Origin: a virus | Direction: 5' to 3' (one strand) | Length of the DNA stretch: 36,542 bases | Virus record (IMG/VR): IMGVR_UViG_3300027896_005002 | Span: 379,488 to 416,029 of that record | Shown here: positions 25,016 to 34,500 of the stretch, piece after piece | How the letters are laid out: each line of letters begins with the position of its first letter | Numbering within the stretch: the stretch's first letter is position 1 | Notes under the pieces: model-generated | What the model was told of the DNA's origin: nothing | Seen by the model: the letters and a program-made list of their open reading frames with translations, nothing else | Database searches by the model: none | Program-made: the position numbers and the translations under genes

Positions 25016-25501
25016 TTATTCTTTCAAAAAGTTTTCAATGATTGGAAATAATTCATCTGCTGTATTAAAAGCATTAACATTTTGTTTTGTGTTAGTCCAA
25101 ACATCAAATTGATTAACTCTCAAAAATGATTTTGATTTCAAAATATTTTTATTATATGAATATCCAAAAATATTTGGATCAGACAATCCAAAAATAGCTA
25201 TTCCTGGAGTTACCAAGCTCATACAATTGCACATATGAGGTAAAAAATTATCAACACTTATCCAAGAATAACAATCAGATAACTTTTGTTGCAACTTTTC
25301 AAATGATAACCCGTACATTACGTCATCTACATTTTGTAAAACTTGTTCACCAAATGTACCAATCTGAATTAATTTGTAATTTAATGTTTTAAGTAATGGT
25401 ATTAGTTGTATCCAATATGGATACGACTTTGGATGTGTAGGTGTAAAACTATAAGGACTAATAATAATAAAATCACCAACCTTTTTAGTTCTAATATTCA
25501 T
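25016..25501 (-). CDS. GT9-like glycosyltransferase, C-terminal half (split gene)
   Basis: This 161-aa product is the second half of a GT9 (heptosyltransferase-type) Rossmann domain: DFIIISPYSFTP, then WIQLIPLLKTLNYKLIQIG, and SWISVDNFLPHMCNCMSLVT followed by PGIAIFGLSDPN. The matching first half ends the 577-aa gene upstream. Removing 586 bases between the two AATAT copies (26084-26080 and 25498-25494) restores a single frame reading QMYNIRTKKVGDF. The gene starts in an ATGA overlap with the inserted homing endonuclease. Alone this half lacks the N-terminal acceptor domain, so it is probably inactive unless the two pieces pair. It may be a separately expressed subunit or a decaying remnant. 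Confidence 0.75.
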   Translation of the reverse strand: MNIRTKKVGDFIIISPYSFTPTHPKSYPYWIQLIPLLKTLNYKLIQIGTFGEQVLQNVDDVMYGLSFEKLQQKLSDCYSWISVDNFLPHMCNCMSLVTPGIAIFGLSDPNIFGYSYNKNILKSKSFLRVNQFDVWTNTKQNVNAFNTADELFPIIENFLKE

Positions 25502-26079
25502 TTATTTTTCCATAATTTTTTATGTGATTTACTTATTTTTCTTTTAGTTTCTTCAGAATGATGAAATTTACCTTTTAAAGCTTTACTTAATTTCTCTTTT
25601 GTTTCTTTAGAAAGATGTCTACCTAACATCGGTGGTTTTTGATTTTTTCTAGCTTCTCTTATTTTTGTTTTTGTTTCTTCTAAAAGATGTTTACCTTTCC
25701 AAAAACCTTTTCGTCCAAACATTCCATTTTTTTTACCTCTATTAGCTTCACCGATTTTTCTTTTTCTTTCATCAGAACATGGTAATCCGCATGAACCATC
25801 ACCGCCTTCAGTATCATTAGTTAATGGCCATTTTAATTTTCTACCAAAAGCTATCCAATTTTTTTCTCTTTCCTGCCAAATATTTTCATCACATTGTTCT
25901 AAAATACAATAATTTGGTTTTAATCCTTGTTTAAGTAAAGATTGAATCCAATAATATTTATGTGAAAGGCGCTTACTCTTAAGATGACCATTAAATCTAT
26001 CATATGGATTATTTGCTTTACCAATATAACGTACTTCTAAAGTTTGAGGATCAATTAATCCATAAATAAATGTTTTCAT
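25494..26079 (-). mobile_element. Homing endonuclease insertion splitting a glycosyltransferase gene
   Basis: The insert is 586 bases, flanked by AATAT direct repeats (26080-26084 and 25494-25498), and consists almost only of the GIY-YIG gene. It has no room for a group I intron core, and its length is not a multiple of three, so it is neither a spliced intron of known type nor an intein. Excision restores the host frame (…MYN-IRTKK…). This is best read as a free-standing homing gene inserted into a coding sequence, with stop and start overlaps (ATGA) at both ends. Confidence 0.65.
25498..26079 (-). CDS. GIY-YIG homing endonuclease with NUMOD3 repeats
   Basis: This 193-aa protein has the GIY-YIG nuclease core at the N terminus (FIYGLIDP, EVRYIGKANNPYDRFNGH; the Arg/His/Glu set is plausible at R43 region, H32 and E-rich part). 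NUMOD3-type DNA-binding repeats follow from residue 100 (SDERKRKIGEANRGKKNGMF; LLEETKTKIREARKN; LSKETKEKLSKALKGK; SEETKRKISKSHKK). Size and layout fit phage homing endonucleases of the Seg/I-TevI kind. It overlaps both neighbours by ATGA and lacks a strong ribosome site. Its neighbours are the two halves of one GT9 domain, so it has inserted into that gene. The cleavage site would be the uninterrupted GT9 sequence near AATAT. Confidence 0.88.
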   Translation of the reverse strand: MKTFIYGLIDPQTLEVRYIGKANNPYDRFNGHLKSKRLSHKYYWIQSLLKQGLKPNYCILEQCDENIWQEREKNWIAFGRKLKWPLTNDTEGGDGSCGLPCSDERKRKIGEANRGKKNGMFGRKGFWKGKHLLEETKTKIREARKNQKPPMLGRHLSKETKEKLSKALKGKFHHSEETKRKISKSHKKLWKNK

Positions 26080-27809
26080 ATATTATACATTTGTTTATAA
26101 GCTTCAGCCAATGTCTTTTTCCATGCTTTATCCGTCATGAATTTATAAACGTTGTATTGATCTATATTATTTAATAAACTTTTAGCATCTGCAATCGAAG
26201 CTTGTTTTATATTCTTTATATCATTAAAAACTTCGGGATAAGTTGTAAAAAATATGTGTGTTTTATTTTTATTTTTATTAAAATAATCATTCAAAATACT
26301 TTTAAAACAAAAATGATCTCCAATTCCATTTTCTAAAACAACAAATGAATAATCATTTGGTCTTACATTCCACTCAAACATCTTTCGCATAAAGACTTGT
26401 TCATCTTTAAGTGCCATATTAGCAGCTTCATCATGTGATCTATTTCCTCCTGCCGGATTACAGAAATGCCATGTTTTAGCACTTGGATCAATTAATAACT
26501 TATAACCTTTTCTCTTTATCTCATAAGTCAACATAGTTTCTTCTCTATGTCCTATAGGAGATAAATTCAAATTATAAGCTGCAATTGACTTACGATATAT
26601 GAATGAGCTATATAAATGATCAACTTCTTTGATTAAATAATCAGTTTGTAAAAACCATTGATCATTTAGTCCTAGAAAAATATCTTCAATTTTATTTGAT
26701 GTAATTGCTGGTGCATACTTTATTGCAGTAGAATTAATTACTAGTCCTGCAATTGCTCCAACATTATAATCAACATGTCGTATAAGTTTTTCTAATACAT
26801 CATTTTCTGGTACATTATCATCATCTAGACGCCATATCCATTCAGTTTCTGCAATTTCCAATGACTTGTGATAATTTAAAACTTGACCTTTTGCTTCACC
26901 AAATATTACTTTCCAAGATATATTGTAAAAATCAAACAATGAAAAAATATGACTATATATTGGATCCGTTCTTAAGTCTTTATGTTCGTTCCAGCGTTCA
27001 GGCGGTAAAGAATCATCAAAAATAATAATGCACTTTGGTTTATAAGTTTGATTACATACTGCAGTTAAAGTTAATGGTAAGGTTGAAAACTGACGATTTT
27101 TTGATGAAATTACACAAGTAATATCTACATTTTTTGCCTTTGTTTTTTGTATCTTTTTAAATTTATAAATCTTATTTGATCCTATACTTACTTGACCTTT
27201 GTCACCATAAACATAAAAATGATTTACTTTCATAAGTAAAAAATTATTAAAATCAAGAAATTTTATAATCTCATCTGGCCAATGATCTTTTACTGTATGA
27301 ATCTCAGCATAAATATAGTCAAGTTTATCAATAAATTCCGTTTTAAGACTCAATAAAATATCATATTCAGCACCTTCACAATCAATTTTTAAAATAAAAC
27401 TTTCATCTTTATATTCTGTCATTATTGCAGATAAAGTATTTACTTTAACAGATTCACTATTATTTTCACATTTATCAGTTGTAATAGCTAATCCACCAGT
27501 GCCAACTGTATATAATGTCTTAATTTCATTACTAATAGCTTCATTTCTAATAATAATATTTTTAATTTTATATTTTTCAATATTTTTTGATAATTTTCCA
27601 AAATTTTTAGATTCAGGTTCTATTGCAATTATTTGCTTTGGTTTGAATTCAGATGCAAATATTGAAAACATTCCAACATTTGCACCAATATCTATTACAA
27701 TTTTATTTTTTATTTCTTCTTCTTCTACACAATATGAATTTTTTACAAATACTTCATCAAAAATAAAATTATCTTCTCTTTTTAAATCAATGTACTTCTC
27801 TTCAAACAT
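26076..27809 (-). CDS. FkbM methyltransferase + GT2 + N-terminal half of GT9
   Basis: This 577-aa protein fuses three parts. Residues 1-225 are a FkbM-type SAM methyltransferase (VIDIGANVGMFSIFAS at 38; IAIEPES at 61; ILKIDCEGAEYDILLS at 139). Residues 228-480 are a GT2-like transferase (DITCVISSKNRQFSTLPLTL; DDDN at 329-332 as the metal-binding acidic motif; HREETMLTYEIKRKGYKLLI near 421). Residues 488-577 are only the first half of a GT9 domain (FVVLENGIGDHFCFKSILND; THIFFTTYPEVFND), which ends abruptly at IYNI where the homing gene begins. The enzyme would transfer and methylate a sugar. It lies in the glycan block between two fibre genes and the neck genes, so the target may be a virion fibre or a host polysaccharide; neither is shown. 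Confidence 0.82.
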   Translation of the reverse strand: MFEEKYIDLKREDNFIFDEVFVKNSYCVEEEEIKNKIVIDIGANVGMFSIFASEFKPKQIIAIEPESKNFGKLSKNIEKYKIKNIIIRNEAISNEIKTLYTVGTGGLAITTDKCENNSESVKVNTLSAIMTEYKDESFILKIDCEGAEYDILLSLKTEFIDKLDYIYAEIHTVKDHWPDEIIKFLDFNNFLLMKVNHFYVYGDKGQVSIGSNKIYKFKKIQKTKAKNVDITCVISSKNRQFSTLPLTLTAVCNQTYKPKCIIIFDDSLPPERWNEHKDLRTDPIYSHIFSLFDFYNISWKVIFGEAKGQVLNYHKSLEIAETEWIWRLDDDNVPENDVLEKLIRHVDYNVGAIAGLVINSTAIKYAPAITSNKIEDIFLGLNDQWFLQTDYLIKEVDHLYSSFIYRKSIAAYNLNLSPIGHREETMLTYEIKRKGYKLLIDPSAKTWHFCNPAGGNRSHDEAANMALKDEQVFMRKMFEWNVRPNDYSFVVLENGIGDHFCFKSILNDYFNKNKNKTHIFFTTYPEVFNDIKNIKQASIADAKSLLNNIDQYNVYKFMTDKAWKKTLAEAYKQMYNI

Positions 27810-27819
27810 AAACCACTCC

Positions 27820-28461
27820 TTATAGATTCCATTTATTTTGATAATAACTTTTATCTATGCAAATATCTTTAACTGCTGATACATGATTTACTAAATGAGG
27901 TATCACTTTTATTTTATAATTATTTTTTCTCATTACATTACAATAATCTAAATCATATAAATGAAATCCTTTTATATCTTCAGAAAATTTTAAATCAGTA
28001 TTAGTTGCCATAAACATGCCATCAATATAATTTACATCATCAAAACTCTCATTAACTGTCCATAACCAAAATTCTTTCTGTTTACCACTTAATACTTGTC
28101 CCACTATATCTGATCTATTACACTCCCACCAAAAACCACGTGGATTTCCTTTAGTACCTACTAAACCAACAAGACCTGTATCTGGAAAAGAATTAAAAAT
28201 AAAATCTACTCTACAAAATAATGGATTTAAATTATTATCCATTAAATCAACATCTTCATGAATGAAAAATTTTGTTTTAAATTTACACTGTAGTATAGCT
28301 CTATTATAATTTTCACATATTGAAGTCTCTCCACAAACCTCAACTACTTGTAAATCAGGCAATTTATTATTGTTTAAATAATCTTTAATGGGATTAAGAG
28401 ATGGTAATAATACGGATTCAAAAACATCATGATTTTTTATACTACAAATTACTGAAAACAT
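27820..28461 (-). CDS. GT2-type glycosyltransferase (Glyco_tranf_2_5/StrF-like)
   Basis: The start is set at the ATG at 28461 (213 aa); a longer reading uses a TTG two codons upstream. The N terminus has a Rossmann-like strand (MFSVICSIKN) and an acidic HEDVDL at 68-73 for the metal-nucleotide sugar. GLVGLVGTKGNPRGFWWECN follows, then GFHLYDLDYCNVMRKNNYKI and NHVSAVKD near the end. This order is typical of the StrF-like GT2 group found in large phages and capsule clusters. Weak ribosome site; 10 bases from the next gene. Donor and acceptor cannot be read from the sequence. Confidence 0.75.
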   Translation of the reverse strand: MFSVICSIKNHDVFESVLLPSLNPIKDYLNNNKLPDLQVVEVCGETSICENYNRAILQCKFKTKFFIHEDVDLMDNNLNPLFCRVDFIFNSFPDTGLVGLVGTKGNPRGFWWECNRSDIVGQVLSGKQKEFWLWTVNESFDDVNYIDGMFMATNTDLKFSEDIKGFHLYDLDYCNVMRKNNYKIKVIPHLVNHVSAVKDICIDKSYYQNKWNL

Positions 28462-28538
28462 TATCAAGTTTCTTTTTGTTCAATTTTCTAATATCAAATA
28501 TTCATATTCATATTTATTTGCATTAATTTTACTTTACT
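28462..28538 (-). other. Short AT-rich spacer
   Basis: These 77 bases hold no gene. They contain a small direct repeat (AAAGTAAAGTAAAGTAAAA on the minus strand) right at the stop of the GT8+GT9 gene, and a weak AAAGAAA just before the next ATG. No clear terminator or promoter is seen. Confidence 0.5.
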
Positions 28539-30182
28539 TTACTTTGAATTTTGATAACAATTTATGATACAATTATAAACTTCATCAATCTCAGGTAAAT
28601 AGTCACTCCAAGGACCTTCTTTAGATTCAGCGGTTGCACCACCTTCAATCCATGTTGTTGGTCTTTGATCACAATCATCCAAAGTTAACTTCTTATATAG
28701 TGCAATTGCTCGATGATAGTTAGACACTTCACCTTGTTCAGTTTTTCTATAAGGTAATACATGATCTGGATGTTTACATGTAGGTATAAGAACAATCCAA
28801 TTATTGAATGCACCTGCTATATGAACTGGAGCAGAATCATTTGACAATAAAACTGGAGCTCTAGATATAGCACTAATAAGACTTCCAACAGTCGTGCGAT
28901 CAATTAAACTAAAAGAATTACTTGGTAAATCTAATTGAAATGCACCTCTATTTGTCTGATTATCAGTTCCAATTAAACAAACAGGGGCTTTAGTAGATAT
29001 TTTATTTACAAGTTCTTGCCACCATTCTCTTGGAAATGTTTTACTTTCCCAATGTCTTCCAGGATGAACAAGAACAGCTTTACTAAGATCAAAACCTTCC
29101 AATGTAGCATTTAATTCATCATCATCTTCTTTTTCTACAGAGAGTTTTATAATCTTTTCTTGCAATGGAAGAATTCTATGCATAGTGGCTAAAGAACAAT
29201 AATCAACTGTATGGCACATTAAATTAGAGACAACAGAATATGTAACAGTCGTGGGATCAGGAAATGTTAACATTCTAAAATAAGGATAATCACTTTGTGA
29301 TTGAAATTCCTGATGTCTACATACATTATATGGTATATGTTTAAAAAGTCTGGGCCAATGAGTTAAAATATTAACATCAGCATCTTTATAAACTTTTTTA
29401 ATGTATTGTATTGTAGGTTCTGCATCAATCTGATCACCCATTCCCCCAGAAACAATTACAGCTATATGTCTTTTGTAATCATAATTTGGAGAATCTTCTC
29501 GCCATTTTTTCAAATCTTTGCCAATTAAGTCTTTAATACCTACTGTTGTTGTAAAATACTTATAACCTGCATAATGTATAATATATGAAGCATGTCTTTC
29601 TTCACCGGAAAAATCTAAACATGTCATTCGATTAAATTTATAAGACAAATCGTACATTAAAGATTTATCTTCAGGAATTCTTCCAGCTTCATCAAGAGCA
29701 ATTGTTAAATTCAAATAACCTTGTTCAAAATAGCTTGAAAATTCTAAATCAGGTTTTTTAAAAATATGTCTATGACATTTTGATGCAATAATCACTCCAG
29801 TGTTATAATATTTGCCATTCCATCGAAGCTTTTCATAGTTCACACCATAAGCTTGAGATGTTTCTACCAAAGAATATTCACGAGAAACAAACTTAGCTTC
29901 ATTAAACATTCCAAGTTGACCATAAGGAACTTTATCAAATAAATTGGGACAGTCATCACGAATAATAAGATCAGTATCAAGATAAATAATTCTATCAAAT
30001 TTATTAAGAAGGTCTGCTATTCTAAATTTTTCCCAATGTGGAGTCGATGAAAAAGACACACCATTAAGAATAATAAATTCTGCTCCTATTTTGTCAGCAT
30101 AAGCTTTTAAAATAGGATGTGTAAATTCCGCTAATGATTCACTTTCTTCACCTATGCACAATGTAACTATTGCATATTTCAT
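28539..30182 (-). CDS. GT8 + GT9 fused glycosyltransferase
   Basis: This 547-aa protein has two transferase domains. Residues 1-235 are GT8/glycogenin-like: YAIVTLCIGEESESL, FRIADLLNKFDRIIYLDTDL with the DTD metal site at 69-71, and KYYNTGVIIASKCHRH. Residues 240-535 are a complete GT9-like domain: HIAVIVSGGMGDQIDAEPT, VLVHPGRHWESKTFPREWW, APVCLIGTD, and LLSNDSAPVHIAGAFNN with PTCKHPDHVLPYR. It is the intact model for the split GT9 in 25016-27809. It starts right after the RCC1-type gene stop (TAG|ATG). GT9 enzymes usually move heptose-like sugars; the presence of GT8, GT9, GT2 and methyltransferase suggests a complex glycan. Whether it modifies a virion protein or host surface is not visible. 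Confidence 0.82.
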   Translation of the reverse strand: MKYAIVTLCIGEESESLAEFTHPILKAYADKIGAEFIILNGVSFSSTPHWEKFRIADLLNKFDRIIYLDTDLIIRDDCPNLFDKVPYGQLGMFNEAKFVSREYSLVETSQAYGVNYEKLRWNGKYYNTGVIIASKCHRHIFKKPDLEFSSYFEQGYLNLTIALDEAGRIPEDKSLMYDLSYKFNRMTCLDFSGEERHASYIIHYAGYKYFTTTVGIKDLIGKDLKKWREDSPNYDYKRHIAVIVSGGMGDQIDAEPTIQYIKKVYKDADVNILTHWPRLFKHIPYNVCRHQEFQSQSDYPYFRMLTFPDPTTVTYSVVSNLMCHTVDYCSLATMHRILPLQEKIIKLSVEKEDDDELNATLEGFDLSKAVLVHPGRHWESKTFPREWWQELVNKISTKAPVCLIGTDNQTNRGAFQLDLPSNSFSLIDRTTVGSLISAISRAPVLLSNDSAPVHIAGAFNNWIVLIPTCKHPDHVLPYRKTEQGEVSNYHRAIALYKKLTLDDCDQRPTTWIEGGATAESKEGPWSDYLPEIDEVYNCIINCYQNSK

Positions 30183-31400
30183 CTATCTTAAGTCCCTTGC
30201 TGGTCTGCCCCATGTTCCAGACGCATTAATGTTTGATAATAATGATCTTTTCCAAGTTCCCGCAACATTAACCCATAATATAGGTCTACGTTTCCATACT
30301 CCTGCTATATTTATCATTATGTCAATTCCTGTTTGCATTGTTACGAAACTATGAGCACCAATAACTGCAACAGGAGATGAATAATTAGTAAGTGTATTAT
30401 TACCAATTTGTCCAAATGTATTTGTTCCCCAACCCCAAATAGTCCCAGTACTTTTCAAACCAAATATGCATGGTCCTCCAGTAGTTCTAATTTGAATAAA
30501 ACTATGAGCACCTATTACTGCTACAGGTGATGAATAAGAATTTGTTGTGTTATTTCCTATTCCATTACCAAAACCCCATGTCCAAACAGTTCCATCAGAT
30601 TTTAAACCAGCAGTCGTAAAATTTGTAGCTTGTTGAATATCAATAAAACTATGAGCACCTACAACTTGTACAGGTGACGAATAAGACGTAAGATTATTAG
30701 TACCAAGTTCGCCATAAGAATTACTTCCCCAACACCATACTTGTCCTGTTGATTTTAATCCAAATGTTGCATATGTACCCAAAGCAAATGCAATAAAACT
30801 ATGATTACCAACAACAGCCACTGGAGATGTTTTTGCAGTTATACTATTATCACCTAATTGACCAAATCCATTAGAACCCCAAGTCCATAAACTACCATCA
30901 GCCTTTAACCCAGCAGAAAAATTAGCAGAAGTTATACCACCAGTTCTGATTACTCGAAAACTATGACTTCCTACAACCTGAACTGGAGAAGAACGATTTG
31001 TAAATGTTCCATCACCTAATCCTGCAGCTTGATTATTTCCCCAAGCCCAAGCTTGTCCATTAACTTTTAATCCCATACACAAACGAGCACCTGTTATAAC
31101 TTGAATAAAACTATGAGCCCCTACAATAGTTACTGGAGAAGAATAGGAATTTGCAGTATTATTTCCTATTTGTCCATAATCATTTGCACCCGTTACCCAA
31201 GCAGAACCATCTTGTTTAAGTCCAATGTCATTTGTAAGTCCTGCTTCAATTATCATAAAACTATGAGCGCCTAAAACAGCAACTGGGGAAGAATAAGATG
31301 TTGGTTGAGTATTAATGCCTATTTGACCATAAGAATTACAACCCCATGACCACATTAACCCGCCGGTTTTATAAGCCGTCATATTATTTGCACTACCCAT
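30183..31400 (-). CDS. RCC1-repeat beta-propeller tail fibre/receptor-binding protein
   Basis: This 405-aa protein has seven RCC1-type repeats, each starting like WSWGCNSYGQIG and continuing SSPVAVLGAHSF. The starts read WSWG, WVTG, WAWG, WTWG, WCWG, WTWG and WGWG, enough to close a seven-bladed propeller. One blade (WTWGFGNGIGNNTT) is shortened. The C terminus carries three short repeats (INIAGVWKRR, VNVAGTWKRS, INASGTWGRP) that occur at the ends of phage fibre proteins. It has a TAAGGAG site 4 bases upstream and follows the large collagen-like fibre. Propellers of this kind on phages are candidates for receptor binding. It is a good candidate for the host-contact tip, but partner and ligand are unknown. 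Confidence 0.82.
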   Translation of the reverse strand: MGSANNMTAYKTGGLMWSWGCNSYGQIGINTQPTSYSSPVAVLGAHSFMIIEAGLTNDIGLKQDGSAWVTGANDYGQIGNNTANSYSSPVTIVGAHSFIQVITGARLCMGLKVNGQAWAWGNNQAAGLGDGTFTNRSSPVQVVGSHSFRVIRTGGITSANFSAGLKADGSLWTWGSNGFGQLGDNSITAKTSPVAVVGNHSFIAFALGTYATFGLKSTGQVWCWGSNSYGELGTNNLTSYSSPVQVVGAHSFIDIQQATNFTTAGLKSDGTVWTWGFGNGIGNNTTNSYSSPVAVIGAHSFIQIRTTGGPCIFGLKSTGTIWGWGTNTFGQIGNNTLTNYSSPVAVIGAHSFVTMQTGIDIMINIAGVWKRRPILWVNVAGTWKRSLLSNINASGTWGRPARDLR

Positions 31401-31437
31401 ATTACTCCTTAGAATCTATAGACTAAGTATATGCAAT

Positions 31438-31488
31438 CTACTTAAATAAGAAAGCTATAATTTCAGAAATTATTTGAGTTTTTGTCAT
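31438..31488 (-). CDS. Possible 16-aa open frame between fibre genes
   Basis: An ATG at 31488 preceded by AGGGA begins MTKTQIISEIIAFLFK and ends at TAG. It lies alone in the 100-base gap between the collagen-like fibre and the RCC1 gene. The ribosome site is in place and the peptide looks like an amphipathic helix. It is too short to judge; it may be a leader peptide or chance. Downstream, CTTAG ... CTAAG around TCTATAGA forms a short stem that overlaps the ribosome site of the RCC1 gene. Confidence 0.25.
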   Translation of the reverse strand: MTKTQIISEIIAFLFK

Positions 31489-31500
31489 AAGATCCCTACT

Positions 31501-34500
31501 TTAAGTTACATATTGTACATATATTGTTCCATAAGGAATACCTGAAGTAGATGGTGGATCACCTGTTCCATAACGAATCGGTGCAACAACATTTGAAGTT
31601 CCTGCAACATCGCCTGTAATAGTAACAGAGTTAAATGATGGATCAGTCCCAACATTTCCAGAATAACCAGAAATTCCACTATATCCTGACTTTCCTGAAT
31701 AGCCTGACGTCCCTGAATATCCTGAATATCCTGATATGCCTGAATATCCACTTGTTCCTACACCTGAATAACCTGAAATACCCGAATATCCACTATAGCC
31801 TGATATACCTGAATATCCTGATGTTCCTACACCAGAATATCCTGATGTTCCTACACCAGAATATCCTGATGTTCCTACACCACTATATCCACTTTGTCCT
31901 GAATATCCCGATTGTCCTGAATAACCAGAAATCCCTGAATATCCACTATAGCCTGATATACCTGAATATCCTGATATTCCTGAATAACCACTTTGTCCAG
32001 AATATCCCGATTGTCCTGAATAACCAGATGTACCTACACCACTATAACCACTTTGTCCTGAATATCCTGAAGTTCCTACTCCAGAATAACCGCTCTGTCC
32101 AGAATAACCGCTCTGTCCAGAATATCCTGAAATGCCTGAATATCCTGATGTTCCTACACCACTATATCCACTTTGTCCTGAATATCCTGAAATACCTGAA
32201 TACCCTGAAGTTCCTACACCCGAATAACCTGATGTTCCAGAATAACCACTTTGTCCTGAATAACCACTTTGTCCTGAATATCCTGAAATACCAGAATATC
32301 CTGAAAGACCTGTAGTAAGAGGACCAAATATTGATGAAGATGTACTACCTTCATATACGAAATGAATCTTTGTTGTGCTTGCACTACGTCCATATATTTT
32401 TACAACAATTTGATCTGTTACATTTAACCCATGTGATGACGAATCATATTTATATACTACAAATTCTTGAGCACTTAATAAAGTAGTTGATGTTATAGCA
32501 GGTGATACTATTTCAAATAAAAGAGTTTCAGTTCCACTAGGATATGCTCGGGTATAAACTTTTGCAACTACAAAATCTCCAGTTGAAACAGCATCTACAT
32601 AACTCCATGCATGAAATACCCAATAGCCACTTGGTATGTAAGTTACAGTAGGATCACCATAAACAGTAACATAATTTTTAATCAAAATATCATCAGGCGG
32701 AGCAACAGTTCCAGAATCATCTTGTTGTCCTCCAGATGGAATAGATCTATTAAGTTTATTGTATAATGGAAAAACAGTTACATTTTCAAAGAAAAATGTT
32801 GTCCCTACCAATCCACTGTAACCTGATGATCCTGAATAGCCGCTTTGACCTGAATATCCTGAAGTACCTGAATAACCAGATGTGCCTATACCAGAATATC
32901 CTGAAGCACCAGAATATCCTGAAGTACCTACACCAGAATATCCACTTTGTCCAGAATATCCTGATATGCCTGAATATCCTGAAGTTCCTACTCCAGAATA
33001 TCCTGATTGTCCTGAATAACCAGATGTACCTACACCAGAATAACCACTTTGTCCTGAATATCCAGATGTACCTGAATAGCCTGATGTTCCTACGCCAGAA
33101 TAACCACTTTGTCCTGAATATCCTGACAAACCATCAATTCCACTATATCCTGATATTCCAGAATAGCCTGATATTCCTACACCACTATATCCACTTTGTC
33201 CTGAATATCCCGATTGTCCTGAATAACCTGACGTTCCTACGCCAGAATAACCTGATGTTCCAGAATAACCTGACGTTCCTACGCCAGAATAACCACTTTG
33301 TCCTGAATATCCCGATTGTCCTGAATAACCTGATGTTCCTATACCCGAATAACCACTTTGTCCAGAATATCCTGACAAGCCATCAATTCCACTATAACCT
33401 GATATTCCTGAATAGCCACTTTGTCCCGAATATCCAGATACCCCACTATATCCTGAAGTGCCTGAATATCCACTTGTACCTATGCCTGAATAACCTGATA
33501 TTCCTGAATATCCCGATGCACCATCAACTCCAATATAGCCTGATGCTCCTGAATATCCTGACACTCCACTATATCCACTTTGACCTGAATAACCTGATGA
33601 ACCACTATATCCTGATGTTCCTATTTGACCTGAATATCCTGATATTCCTAGTGTACCATCAATTCCTGAATAACCAGATTTTCCACTATAACCACTAACT
33701 CCTGTTGTTGCAGTCAATTTGCCACTATATCCAGAAACACCACCAGTAACTACTATTGTAGATCCATCTGCAATATTAGTCAAATTTACGTCTAATGTAA
33801 TATCATTTATACCTGGTTGATCTACAACATAAAAATTGCTAGATCCAGGTATTAAATTCTTAAATTGAAGATCAACACCTTGTTTTATTTTAAATAATCC
33901 AACTCCTCCTACTCCGACATTAGACGCAGTATTTGCTTCTCCAGTTCCTCCACCAACTCTACCTGAAAGAGTTCCAAATTTATTTGCATTAACGATCTGA
34001 GCTTCTAAAGGATCATTTAAATCTGTACAACCCTGTTTAACTATTATCCAACATCTAAAAACATCTGCTGAATTAAAAGGATTTTGCGCAATCAATTTAT
34101 TTGTAGCAGCTTGAGCATATGCTAAATCTGGATATACTACTTGACCGTATTGAAGATCATTTGCATCTTCTGGAGCATAAAGCGACATTGTTTGAATTGT
34201 CCAGCCTCCAGGTGTAATGTCAGACACAAGACCCAATCCCGACCCTGTGTCATAATGTTCTGGATCTATGATTGTTGTCGGTGCTAAATCATTTACCCAA
34301 ACACCAGGAGCTGATTGATAATAATATTGAAACGTCACTGGCTGTTCTGAAGCTGTAGGATAAATATTAGGTTGTTTTTTGTCAACAGTATAATATGTAC
34401 CATTATCCCATACATGACCTTCTGATCGATCAATACTTAAATTTACTCCACTATCAGTTCTCGGAAAATATTCATTGCCATCAATATTAAATGGCCCAAA

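Noticed and set aside
25494-26079. Group I intron or intein around the GIY-YIG gene
   Set aside because: The insert is almost all coding, leaving no intron core; stop codons and a length of 586 bases rule out an in-frame intein.
31635-33698. Plus-strand open frames of 226 and 310 aa rich in Leu, Asn, Ile and His
   Set aside because: They are the antisense reading of the GYSG arrays, with monotonous LNILMFLHQN-type text and no ribosome site.
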